From positions 46,806,745 through 46,870,744 of the forward strand of contig CM075102.1 of the NCBI GenBank assembly GCA_037576195.1: a stretch of 64,000 bases of DNA. The letters run 5' to 3'. This document shows positions 11,708-24,410 of the stretch, in pieces. The notes below the pieces were generated by a model that had not been told where the DNA came from, did no database searches, and saw only the letters and a list, made by a program, of their open reading frames with translations. Source of the stretch: Phytoseiulus persimilis. Its lineage: Eukaryota > Arthropoda > Arachnida > Mesostigmata > Phytoseiidae. Made by a program: the position numbers and the translations under genes. How positions within the stretch are numbered: position 1 is the first letter of the stretch; every line of letters begins with the position of its first letter.

Positions 11708-13954
11708 GTTTACTGAAAGCGAAAAAATGAGAACTGTTAGATAATCCAAGTGGATCGTGGCGATTTCTGTTGGGAACAACAGCGCTTCACAAACGAACGT
11801 CGGTTCGTTTTATCTTATCGAATCCGACAGCGACGGCCGGAGCAGCGAGTGCGCTCGCCGCTCTAAGACGTCGTCGGCCTTGCTCCCGCTAAGGAGTCAA
11901 TCCATGAATTTCATCGGGAATATTCGTTTCCGAATTCCGAGAGCGAGAAAAACGGCTTGCGCATGCTTTCGGCGTCAGCTCCCGAATCTAAGATTCCACC
12001 CCTGCGGATATCCGCTCTATATCAGCCCCCATCATAACACGCCCATTGTAAGCGTTACGACCGTGTACGAGAGCGATCCGGAGAGGCCCGGAAACGTTGT
12101 TGTGGTAGGCGGCGGGCTCCATTATTCACCGCTAAGATCACTCGACCAGCCTAAACTCTAACCGTGGCAGCTGCAGCAGCGGAAACAACAACGACAACGT
12201 CGATGCCCGCAATGACAGAGCTCCCCTGAGATGAGGCAATAGGCCGCGATCAGGCTTCCCGGCAACGGAAAGCTCGCTGTCAACCTCAGTGATTCTGTCC
12301 GTGGTCGTCCTGTCTACTGTGAACACAATACAGACGTCCCTCGGACAGAATGGAGCTCGCAGGGGAGAACGCTGCTCCACGAAGGCAACAAGGAACGGAC
12401 AAAAAATATCATGACAACAACAACGCCATGCGCTATGAAGAAATATCACAAAAAGCCACCGTCGACTTTTTAGGTGCTCACTCACGAACTGTGCTATAGC
12501 GAACAACGAACATAAGGGTCCTTATTCTGCTTTCTTCACCGAATTGAGAACACACAACGAGTCCGGAGCCCGCATATTCAATAATCTGTCAAGAGAGGTT
12601 TTATCCTTCCTCTCGTGATGAGTGTTGCCTTCTCTTTCCATCAAGTCCGGGACTTTGCACGGACGACCAGCACACGAAAGTGAGGCACGACTGACGACGG
12701 TGTTACCTCTGGAAGCGGCTCGAGCAGCCGTTCGCTCCGAGCTGGGGACAGAGTCGAGATCATCGCCGGGAACAATTGATCGAGATGACCATCGCCGGAA
12801 GTTTGTTCGAGGAAAAACGCACATAAACAACGAAGTTCTGCTGTGGCCGCCGCCACCGCCAGCGGTGGTGTACGATTGCCTGCGATGGCCGGCGGAGGAA
12901 GATCTACACAGATGGCCTTGCGCATCAACCGCGCCCAAGGACAGCCAACCCTTCTTGTTCGTATCCTTCCTGTTGCACGGCTCGTTGTCGTGCTGGGCGC
13001 AGGGCAATGTCGGCGGAATAGAAGCGCCTGGACGACTGAGATTTTCAGTGTCTGCGCCCCTCGTTATCAAACAGTGAACTCTTTACCGAACCGATCCTTC
13101 AACAACCGGTGGCGATTAGCCGCCGGAGTCGAGGGCCCCAATGTTAGCTTTGTTGTTGCTGTTGTAGCAAGCAGATCAGCTGGCCTTTCTTCCTTGGCTC
13201 GGTCATGTGTAGGAGTGCGGCGGGCGGCAGCAGAGCTGGCAGCAGCGGCAACGCTGGTGTTGGTTATCAACGGCACCAACGAGGACCACCACATGAAGGA
13301 AGCCAGGCAGCGAGATAGCGGGCTGGTTAGCGAGCTAGCGAACCCACTCCTGTCCAAAGGCGGAGAGAATCTGAAGATGATCCGGAGCTTAGAGTTTCAC
13401 ACTCAGAGCTGTCAATCGGCAGTATCGTCGTCGAAACTGACGCTTTCGTTATGCCCTGCCTCGCTGCTGTCTACTTGACCCGTGTCGAGGAGGCAACAGA
13501 ATGGCATTCTAACCCCGTACGGCCACGGTCAGTGGAGATTCTGTTCCTCGATCGTGCTACATCAGTTAGCTGACATAACGCACCTGGAGAGATATGCAGT
13601 GACCTTTAAGCCTCTGGCATGGAGTCTCTCCACCTCTATTCAACGGGCCCCGAATCAGCTGCTCGATCCCAAGGTCCTGTAGCTGAGCTAGTCCGACGCA
13701 CCAACGCCGAATAGCCGACGAAGAAACTGACGAGAAGGACAGAAATTGAATTCGGAAAATTCTTCCGAGGAAAAACGAGAGCGCTACCGAGGGAACCTGT
13801 GTGAACAGCTGACGCGCGACTCGCTCTTTGTTCCGGAGAACACATTCCGGAGAGCTAAGCTCACAGAGCGAGGCGATTGGCCTGAAGTTCGAACTACCCC
13901 GAACCTCAACGAGGACTCGTCCTTTTGCATTTGGAAACACCTCACTGACGAACT

Positions 13955-14150
13955 CACGGACCGAGCCACCGAGAGGACGGCCGACTGGCAAGTAGGTGGG
14001 CAGGTAGGCAGGCTGACTGGCTGCTGGTTCGGCGGACAAGCAGGCTGGAAGGTGAGCTGGTCGGGAGACGACCACGTAGGCTCAGCGATATCGAGAGAGG
14101 AGGCTCTGCTTGTTGGTTGGAGTCGGTTGCTTGGTTGACTTGGCTGCTGG
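13955..14150. repeat. Degenerate tetranucleotide tract (GGCA/GGCT/GGTT-like)
   Basis: Runs of GGCAGGTAGGCAGGCTGACT-like steps with a 4-bp period, then a second cluster of TTGGTTGG/CTTGGTTG-like steps near 14110-14145. Intergenic; no coding signal. Confidence 0.65.
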
Positions 14151-15109
14151 TCACATGGAGGATGTGGAATCACCGTCGAACAACCGGCAGCGCAAGATCA
14201 TTCCCGTGGTCCAGGAGCCGATCGAAAACCAGAAACCCCGATCTCCCGATCCCAGTTAAGCTTCAGCCGAGTCGAGTGAAGGCGTCCGTGCGTTCGAAAC
14301 GGTACGATAAGCACAGACGCCAGTTCAGACCGTGTGTGCTTTGCTACAAACGAAGCAACATCTGGTAGTCCAGTCAGGGCGTTGAGGAGCCTCCATCCAT
14401 CCATTCCTCAGAAAGTCCAACTGATTCTGACGGGACCACTCACACCTTGCATCTCTGTGCGTCTGCCAGCTGATTCTATGTCGGAAACGAGCTCACGGGC
14501 GAATCGGAACCATGTACGTCGATTCGTATGTTAACACCCTGACGGATAAGCCGCCTCTGTTCCCTCTTGTTCTGATAGTTCGTGCCGCCGGAAGGTCTCG
14601 ATAATCTAGATGCTAGAGCTCCCGAATTTGATACTATGAGATCTCGTATGGTACGACCGACACCCCGACGAGTACCGCCGCGGACGAGCTCCGCGAGCAG
14701 GCATAAAGTCGTTGCGTGGCGCACTCGTCGGAATCCCGTGTTGCTGCACTCACAGTGTTTCCGTCGCGCCATCTCGTCATTTGTCGATGAACAAAAACAC
14801 AAAAACCAATTCACGGCTCACTTAACAATCCGAACCGAGCTGTGCACTCGGCAACGAAAGACGTTGGCTGCCGGTCGAGGATCCGCGATCCTCGAAGGTA
14901 GAGCCAGGCTTATTTATGACGTATCCTAGCAGGTCTTTGGTTGATCCGAGTCATTGAAACCGCAACAGGCTGCTGGGATTTGCAGCCGCAGCGGCAGGTT
15001 CACTTTTGAGCACGACTGGAAACGTCGGTAACATTTGCGACGCGGCTCTCAAGGGACGGCGGTCGCAACACAAGTAACGGCCCACTCTGTGGTTCACTAG
15101 AAGAACTGC

Positions 15110-15280
15110 GGCTTGACAGAGCCAGCGAGAATGTCTTTCTGACTGGCTCGCTTGCTTCACTCGTCGGTGTTGCGGCGACTGCTGCCTTCTTGCTAGCTCG
15201 CTAGCTGATGGTGGTGCTGGTGGCGAACGCCAGTCAGTCAGCCAGCCGGCCGGCCGCCCGATAGAGCGGCCGCTGCTGCA
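15110..15280. repeat. Degenerate tetranucleotide tract (GGCT/GCTA/AGTC/GGCC-like)
   Basis: GGCTCGCTTGCTT, GCTAGCTCGCTAGCTGA and GTCAGTCAGCCAGCCGGCC-like steps share a 4-bp period with drifting unit sequence. Intergenic. Confidence 0.65.
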
Positions 15281-18084
15281 GCAAGGGTCGCTTGCGGCGA
15301 GGAGGATCTCCAACTACTGCTACACTACTGAATGTGTCTGGAGGACTAATCGACAACGACGACAACAACCACCCCGACGACGGCACTGTCAGCCGCAGCA
15401 ACAACAACAATGGGGACGGATGCAAAATGACAACAACAGTCTCGAGTCGACTCACCTCAGCAGGGTTCACGCGAAACACGCGAAAACAACAAGGAGCGCC
15501 GACGCAGGAGATGAATTTCCGGCCGAATCACAAGCGCTGCGGAGCCCGATTATTCCCCGCGACGAAACGAGGCTCGAACCCGGCGATCGGCGAACTAGGT
15601 TCTGACTCGCAAGAGATCGGCACTGCACAACTTCACGTGCGCGAAGTTTGTTCGCTAATGGAGCACACTCGGCTCTCGGTCAAGACCACAACACCAACAA
15701 GTGGTTCGAAGGGAGAGAGGAACGCGACCGGAATCCGAGGGTGGTACCTCTCAGAACGCAATCTGAGACGATAGTGATATAGGAACGGACCTCGTTCGGT
15801 GCGTGCGAATTCGAATAACTGACCGATGAGCCCCAGAAACCTCGGAACCCCAGCACTATCTAGGAGGGTCCGAGACCAGAAAACATTCGGGAGCGAAGAG
15901 AGCTGATGACTCGAACCCCGAATTCCGACCCCCGAGTTCCGAACCCGGAAGAATGAGCTCGTGCACGCCCCGTGAGCCGCAGCGCGCGTACCATCAACTC
16001 GACCCTAATTCCTAAATTAGTTTTCTTCGACTAGACCGAATCGCTCATCTTGGAGGAAGAGTAGCGACCTCGGAGCTCATGTCAGACGAAGTTATCAACC
16101 TCCTTGGTAGCGCTTTTTCCTCGTCATATCGACGTCGAATGAAGCCAAGAATGTGCTGACTCAGACCAGAACGCCGACTCGATCGAAATTCACCTAAACA
16201 GAATGCTCGCGAAAGGCATAAGAATGTTCAGAGCTCGCGATCGAAACATCGGAGTAGAGCGTCGACGAAAGTCTCGCAGCGCTCTTGGCCATCGCAGCTC
16301 CGTCGGAATGAAAATATTGAGGCATATAATCAATCAAGGGAGCCGCCAGCCGATCGGCCAACTGAACGGATATGGATCCGTACCAGGAACTCCTTCAGTC
16401 CAGAACGGAGCTTGTCGGGGAACTTGGTTCTCCCGTTTGTCGGAAAACGGGGATCCCAGCCTCCGAGTGACTCGATATCGATCTTATCGTAAGACTGATA
16501 GAACGGTTCATCCGTTCAGTGTTGGCGGTCATGAAGTCGTGGTCATCTACAACTCAGTTATGCACTTCTACGGAAAGTATGAGTCTTAGCTCATACATTT
16601 ATGTACATGATTCCTGTGGCATCAATGTTTCTGGAGACTCTCTCACCTTGCCACGGCACTTCTGAAAATTGGCGAAGTCACTTCGATGCCGATGGAGCAA
16701 AAACTCCGAATCGAAATTCAGTGTCTCAGCTAGATTGAGTTCTGTTTAGGATTAACAGTCTCTGGCCTCTTGGGGCAACATTGGCCTCTGTCTCCAAGAA
16801 AAACTCAAATGGATGAGTCAGAGGCATCAATTTGTTCGAGTGAGTAATCGCACCCGAATCTCGTTGTCAATGCGCCGGCTGCCGTCGTCGTAGGCGATGA
16901 CAATTCTCAACTTCCAACGCTCTCGTTGAGTGTCCGTTCTTTCCCGTTGAACTGAGGCTTCAAAGTCCAATCAGCTCGTGTTAGAGTTCGTTTGAGTCCT
17001 GTTCAGGGTCGAGAGGGGTCATCCCCCTGCGCTTGTCGCGACCGTGTGACTTGAGAGTTCGTATCGGGGCGGAGACGCGGTCCATCAGGGTTGAGAACCT
17101 CGGTGACCTTCGTGGGAGCTGACCAAATTTCCAAGCGGAATCGTGCGATGAGTGCTGACTCTTTCCGATCGTGAAGAAAAGTCAGGTGCATACTTCTTGC
17201 GGAAGCCTTCCTTCCTCTCGAACCGCAAGGAACAATCTTACGAGGAAGTAGCCTCCTGCGCCTGAGCGAATTGATTTCGTGGGATCGTTTGTTTCATCCA
17301 AAGTAGATTTTCGATCCAATATCAATAACATCCCCTCTCCATCTCTCCATCTATCTCCCCTCAGTACAGTATGTTGTAGGAACGTGCCTTTAAAACTGAA
17401 CCGGCATATCAATTGGCTGATCCGAGTGTTTGCCGACAGATATGCAATCGATGGATTCGATTCTTCCCAATGTAACGCCATCTATTCGTATACAAATGAG
17501 TTGTTTAGATCACGCTCGAGCCGTATCTCGAACGGGGGGTGGTTTCGATATTTGTTGTGCATGTACATTGTGTCTTCACAGATTGAGCCGACCGAGAATG
17601 AACAAAGCGTACGACGCAGAAATCTGGAGAGCGTTCCGCGCCCACTCCCCTGGATTTGTTTTCCGTTTTTGATAAACATCGACTTGGAGCTCTGCCCCTG
17701 GAGATCCCTACCCGCCGCGCTGATGCACTCGCTTGCTTCAAGGGGTTTGGGGTCTTCATCGCTCGTTTGTTTACGATTCCAGGACGCTGTTCCGGAGCAA
17801 TCAGTCGAGCCCCTACTAAGGTCGGATTTCGAATACGCACAGAAACAAAACAGACGGAACAACGCGTGTTTTGTTGTGGCTACTCGGTTCGGCAGTGACG
17901 CTCGATTTCCGACGTTTCTCTATGACGTCGTCCTGGAGGAAAACTGTAGCGAGGAGCCGTCGGTCGTCACCGCTCGTATAGCGTCATCCGCGAGTCCAAA
18001 TATTTCATCATCGTCACAATTTGCATCATAGGAGCAACAGCAATGGTGGCGGCAGCTCCGGCGGCGGCCATAGGCTGCAACGAC

Positions 18085-18130
18085 GACGCTGGCCCCGCTT
18101 GCCTGCCTGGCTGGCTGCCTGTCTGTCAGT
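18085..18130. repeat. Tetranucleotide tract (GCCT/GGCT/GTCT)
   Basis: Clear 4-bp period: TTGCCTGCCTGGCTGGCT followed by GCCTGTCTGTCAGTG. The least degenerate member of the family in this part of the window. Confidence 0.75.
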
Positions 18131-19335
18131 GAGAGAAGTCTATGGAGTTCCAAAGACAGGGCCAAGCAGACGGCTGCTCGGCTTTCCGCCGTTGTCGTTT
18201 CATCTCGGCTCACGAACACGTCGGCTCGCTCACTAAAAATCACGGAAACACTCGGAAAGTACGCGCGGGAAACCACTCCGCTCACCAACCTGACTTTCCG
18301 CGGCAATGTATCGGACGTCCTCCGTTGCAGGAGAATTCCCGGTGTGACATGACAGAGCGTCAGGAAAAGCCGTTAGCATGGAAATATCTTGGCAGTTTTC
18401 CTGGTTGAAACCAGCGATGAGTCCGTGTTGTCGTGAAGATCGACTGAGAATCGACTCCGCACACGGCTCCGAACCGGATCGACAACAAAATAAGAATCTG
18501 ATTCGGTGCCAGATGAAAGATCCCTCTGAAATATTTGTCGGTGTGCAGCACTGGGACGACGTTGTTGTCACATTCATAATCATTGGGCCAATGTCGCGGT
18601 CAGTTGTGTTGTGACTTGTGACCAGAAAAATCCAGACCGCCCAGGGATAGCGGCGGCGGCGACGATTGCCATCATGGATGAACTACTAGGTCGAGATCTG
18701 GGTCACGAAGCCCGAGTTAATACTGCGCCTCTATAAGTTTTCCGTGACAACATGTCGGACGTTTCATTTCTTCACTCCGAATCGCGTAAGGACATACGAT
18801 TGGACGGAACGAATCGACCGAAGTTCAACTGGCTAACGCGGTTGGGTTGTTGTCGGCTGCCGCAGCCCTCCCAAGTACCTGAATCGGCTCAAATCTGAGT
18901 CAGAAGATGTTTGTTCGTTGCTGCGAGGCGCATCGAACATCGAGTCGGCGGTAGCCAACGGGTTTCGAGTCGGATCCCCCGAGAATAAGAAATCCGAGCC
19001 CAACTCCGACGTGTGGGAGTCGCAGAAGTTTCATTTTACCAAGCGAGCTCGCATTGAGAGCTAATTGATCTGAGAGATCTCAATGTGTTCGGAAGACATC
19101 CCTGGAACGGAACTCTAAGGACTTCGACATTCGCGACGATTGAGAGCCGCCTCAGCTTGCTCTCGAGTTCATTGTTCTATGATGTCGAGCCGCGAATTTC
19201 GAGCGACCGTGTCTGTTGGATGTTTCACGCGGAGCTGTTGTGCTTCGCGAGCATTCACCAAGTAGACCACGAAGTTCGCAAGCGATTTCTGTTTCTGCAT
19301 AAGTCAAGAGAAAAGGCAGGCGGGCCGTTGGGCCA

Positions 19336-19364
19336 TGGGCAGAACGATCGATCGATCGATACAT
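19336..19364. repeat. Short (GATC)n repeat
   Basis: Four consecutive GATC units in intergenic DNA. Similar short GATC runs occur near 27776 and 39660. Confidence 0.7.
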
Positions 19365-22300
19365 CGGCTGGACTTAGTTGGCTGTTCGAATTGCCGCACA
19401 TGAGTTCGTATCGAGTCGTAAACTAAGCCAACAACTTTATGATTCTTTCCGTCGCCGATCCGTTCCCATATTGCTCGCCACAGGAACATGGACCAACTGG
19501 AAATCAGACGGACGGAGTGCTCCGATATCTTCCGCCCCGCGTTTGAGTACGTGGCAGGTGACTCCCTGATTCTATCTAGATATCGATAACACGATACCCT
19601 GTGTCAATACTTCTCCAAAACAACGGTTCTCTGAAGCAGCAAACTCTTCCTGCAACTAAGATCAACTGCATGGAGAACTTTCCTGATCACGATTTCCCAG
19701 GGAGCCTGAGCCGTGCATCACCTGGCGGGAGATAGTCTCAGTCAAATCACTCTCCGGCGGCGTAGAATCAAGCGACTGCGTTTACGATTGAATACAGGCG
19801 GATTTCAGCATCAGCTAGCTCGCTTCGTTGACTTTCAAATTCGATCTCCCAGAGCCAACGCGGCCATCGAAGAGTTCAGGCGATAGCGCCCGTCAGCTCA
19901 TTCAACTAAATTTTGTGCGATGGAACGCACTACGATTCCGTTGCCACGGGAACGCATCCCAAGCTAGAAACCGATTTCCTGGGCTCGCACTCCAAAGGAC
20001 GTCCTCGAGTTCCGCTACAATCGGGGTTGGGAGCTTCGTTCTAGAGACTCAGTAACCTCTCTCAGCCACATTGTTCTCCCGACGCATTCAGTAGCGAGCA
20101 CACCACCTTCCGTTGTTAGAGCTGTTCTGTGACACTCCGAAGTACATACTCCGAAGCACGCCCTCTTGGTTGTGCATGTTCAGCTAGCTGGCTTCTTCCT
20201 GCTGAAGCTTCGGATTCCGGGACAAACTCCTCGGTCGATCGCAAAGCTCAACGCTACTCGATACACGCTATCACCGAATCGCTTTTTGCATCCGTGATGC
20301 TGATATCGGCAGTCATTGGCACTAAATGTTCGCGGCACCATGGGATGCCAGCGTCCATGCGCTCGCAATCAAACCTGTCTTGGAAACAATGCCACGCACA
20401 ACTATCAGAATTGAGATGAAATTATCGGAAGCGAGTTCGGAGAATGCCTCCCCGTCCGCTTTCCTGCCTAGCAAGACCACAACACGGGAAATATGAGCAG
20501 CTGGTTGAAACTCACATTCAGTCCGTGCTCTGAGTTCTCACATGCTCTGCTTCCGTATTGGGTCGAACACTTCGTTAGCGGCGACATCCATCCTGCTCAT
20601 TCTAGTAATCGAGTCCTGTGTGGCTTCCAGCTCTCACGTGTAACTTCCGAAGGCCAGCGCCCCAAGGTCGTTCGAGTACGGCGGGCTGAGCAGATTTCCA
20701 TATTAAACGACGAAAGTAGTCGCAAGCCGGCGGTAGAGTCACATCGTAATCATTTGACTGATTTCGCTCGGTAGGAACTCGGTAAGCTCCGCCGTTCTGT
20801 AAACTATCCCTATCTATACTGACAGTACCCGATCGCCGACGGGCGGTGGCGGTTTTCGTTGAATTAGAACCGAGCTCGAACCGGAGCTGATTGTCGGAGA
20901 TTAATATTTCCTGTGCCTGGGCAGAGCAACGGACCAACGGACTTCTGATGTTTCATCCGCGCTTCATCCGGAGACAGTTGATCCCGTTCCAGAAGACGGC
21001 GCTGGCCGAACAGAATTCAAGGATCCGAATCGTCGTCTTTACTGTATCCAACGAGCCTCCCGACCTGCGGATCCTGAATCGTAGGCGACGACTGAATCCC
21101 AATTCGAACCCAATCGAAGGCATATTTAGGGATCATATTGAAGAACCGTACTTCATACGACAAAGATGCTTCGAACGTTTGAAAGTGTTACATTTCTCCG
21201 GAAATTAATTCTCGTTCCATTATCCGGTTCCGATCTCATTCATCATCTGTTCATCCGAACGTGCTGCTACGTAGTCACCGTTACTGAACGTCGGTTGAAG
21301 AAGAATAAGTCCTACAAACGCGGGGCATTTTCAAGTTGCGCCGGAGTTTTCCGCGGTAAAAAATTTCCGGGCCGGACCTCAGAGCAGTCGGCCGTCGAAG
21401 TTACAGCGGATGCTGGTCACGAAACGACTTCCGAGGTCGATGACTGCTGCTTCCAACGGACGGCGCCATGACTGCAAGCCCCTATGGCAACGCTCCTCCN
21501 GCCGTCGGCCGACGGACGTGCGAGAGATACCATAAGTGCAAGTAGCTGCCGGAGCGGCTTAGCAAAATATGTTACGCTTCTTCTCGAACAAGGATTCCGA
21601 ATCTCAGAGACGCTCTCTCACTTTGCTATTCTGATTCTAATGGTGTTCTGTGTTATTAGATTAATATATTTCCACATGGGTAGCCATCAGCAGAAGCGGA
21701 GCCGCACCGGCGTCGCTGGCAAGAGCAGAAACGGGGTTTTCTCGGTGCTCTGCGAGATATGAAGTCTTTGGTGCTCGACCCGCAGGAGATGAACTCGCTA
21801 GCAGAGTTACCTGCTTGGTCCGTAAACTTTGATAGTTCACATTATTTTGGCCAGAATCTTCCGAGGCAACGTGATACACGGAAAGCGTAACGACGAATAC
21901 TGATTCCGCTGCAGCCGTACTGCCATGAACAGCTCTTGAATGGCGATGCAGAAGGAAACCCGACTCGTTCGAACTACTTCGATGCTCTGTCCTGGGCTTG
22001 CACGAGTGAATCAATGAGGTAACTGATGCCTCGGAGACGTTGCGTCGTTGAGCTCGTTCTAGAAGTTTCAGACTCTCTAGGGGATGGCGCAAACATAGGA
22101 GGAGATTCTGCTCGGGTTGATGCCGGCGGATCTTGCGGCAATCTCTTATCAATCGGGTTTCCTCAAAGGAGTTCCTCATGATGTGACTTCTGCTAGCAAG
22201 TCTTGCACAATGTTCGAAGCTTGCTTTTCATGGAGCGGAATAATACATCTTCTTTCAGAGTAATGATCCGTCTCTACATTGTTGTTGTGTATTTTCGTGA

Positions 22301-23362
22301 TTTTTTTTGGTGCACTATCGGAGAGAAATCGCTATATGAGGTATTCACTGAAAGTTCGCGCACAAACATTCGGACAAATCGAGTTGATGTTCAATTCTGA
22401 ACGAACATCGATGGCTTTTGAATCGCATAGCGGAATCGGGATTCGGTTCAACTCCTAATATCGTAGGTTGTTACCATTCATCAAGTCGTCCAGCACAGTT
22501 CTTCTTCTGTAATTCGACGCAATAAGGCACATAAGCGGTTCGCCCTCTTCCGTCCCTGAAGTTTTCCCCGCTCGAAGTTTGAAAGATGCATGCAACAAGG
22601 TATTGAACGTTTTCGGGAACAATAAATTCAAATGGATTCCTACTCAATTCGGAACGGCTCCAATTTCGGTTGAGCATTTCTATCGCTCGAAAAGTCAACT
22701 GTCAGGGTGACGTTGGTGGTGGGCACACTTTCAGTATGCCAAGTGATGCGAAGCAGAATTACCCTCTCGGAACGTTGGCGAACATTTGAAAGCCCACTCC
22801 CGATATGAGCGGTGTCGCTTCGCGCGACGCATTCTCGTTCCTGGCGCATCACATGTAGTTCGACAAACCATGGCCCCTTCTCCCCGATGGCATTGCGCGG
22901 AATCCGGATGGGAGATTCGGAACCCGCCAGTTAGCTTGATCCAATAAGTAGTTTCGGCGGTGGAGGCGGGTTCTCGAGAAGCCTCCTGGAATCCCTCGAT
23001 GATTCTTCTAAATTTCGCGTTTCTCTTTTTTTATCGATCCTTGCCGGGTATTCGATGAGCTTCGCTTCGGGTCACACACCCGCGCTCACGGCTACTTCAA
23101 TCTTTTCTTCTCTCTAAGTCGTCCTAGTAACGATACAACTACAACCACAAGCGGAGTGGCCGCTCCAGGAATGCTATGATTGAAACCGCGGTTGTGTTGA
23201 CGTCGTCTGTCTTTTTTGCATTCGTTCCCTCGCCGCTCGCGCCGACACTTAGACTGTTCAAACTGCACGGAATTCGTCTGAGCCAATATTATTTTTGCTT
23301 AGTTTCCGAGCTTCTCGAAGTTGATCCAGATTATAGGGTTGGCTACCAGCGACGCTCTTGCT

Positions 23363-23384
23363 GGCGGTGGTGGTGGTGGTGGCG
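23363..23384. repeat. (GGT)n microsatellite
   Basis: About six tandem GGT triplets upstream of the first identified HOW exon. No coding support. Confidence 0.8.
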
Positions 23385-24410
23385 ATAGTTTTCGTATCAA
23401 GGGCTCCGTTGACTCACGTAACGTTGTCGACTTGACGTTCTGCCACAGCGGCTCGCTGGGAAGGAAGAGCGTCTGGGAAGCGAGCCAGATCTTAGTAGGA
23501 GCTGTCGTTGCCGCTGGTTGAGGGGAGCACGCTCCATTATCGAAGACCAACCGATCGATCGGATGCACATCTCGAGTTCTTCTCCGCGGACGATCGACGC
23601 CGACCGGCGTTCGTTCCGGACCCGAGCTTTTTACTCTGCTACCTCGTACGGGTATCTCCGTTGTCGGATCGGATCATAGCTGCGATACCCGAGCGTATGA
23701 TGATGATCGTCGGTGTCTCTCATGGTGAGCTACGGAAACGAGGGTGCCGAAAATTGAATGTATCGACGAGGGCGATAAAAACCAACAAAACTGGTCGCGT
23801 AGAGCGGGGAAAAACGATGGCAACGTCGGCGCCGAACACCGCGTTCCGCGTGCGTCAGGATGAGCGACTCTCCAACGACGCTGATGATGAACTCGGCGGC
23901 GGCGGCGAATATCTAGAAGAAGACTTTTCGGCTTATTTTGACTAATATTAAGAAGTAGACGAGCAAATCCGACGAGAATTGTCGAGTTGGCTCGAGCGAG
24001 AAGCGCCGGCCTCACGGCGCGAGCAACTTCTCCAGCAGACCACCCGGCGGACGCAGTGTGGCATCGGTGCCGTTGTTGCTTACGCTGCAGCCGCTTAGAC
24101 AACAGTTATGCGAAATCACGGGCGCGAGCAAACCAGCCGTTGTTGTTGTTTCTTCCAAGAGCTTTATCCTTTTTCGACTTCTTGTTCTTGTTTTTCTTCT
24201 CTAGTTGTTCTAAACAATAAGCTATTATGAACGACTTAACGCGGCGGCCGCCGGCACGAGTGGTACTTCTGTGCTTTGTTGCTATCGTCATCGCCACCGC
24301 CGCCGCGAGATTGTAGCAGAGGTTTTAGTGACGAGAAGAGGCTTTGTGTTTTTCGGATCAGCTTCATCTGCGAACTCCTGACGACTGACATGGCTTTTCT
24401 GTTGTTTCAG

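Larger units (their letters stand above)
11708..24410. other. 12.7 kb between the MSK-like and HOW genes; no confident exon
   Basis: No reading frame here shows a recognisable domain on either strand. The region is the most likely place for a 5' (UTR or N-terminal) exon of the minus-strand MSK gene and for the missing QUA1-encoding 5' exons of the plus-strand HOW gene, but neither was found by eye. Open frames of 180-250 codons occur (for example 17279-18031 plus, 12843-13478 plus). They sit in GC-rich, stop-poor DNA with no supporting motif. A single undetermined base is at 21500. Tetranucleotide tracts lie at 13955-14150, 15110-15280 and 18085-18130. Confidence 0.5.

Noticed and set aside
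8534-13478. Several 180-240 codon frames on both strands (for example 8534-9172, 9475-10113, 10515-11228, 12522-13070)
   Set aside because: They overlap one another on opposite strands in GC-rich DNA with few stop codons, are Arg/Ser/Pro-rich and show no recognisable motif; treated as composition artefacts.
14951-15313. Frames rich in Arg/Gly/Pro/Trp repeats (also near 26383-26740, 33060-33590 and 48124-48667)
   Set aside because: Their repetitive protein sequence comes from translating the tetranucleotide tracts, not from genes.
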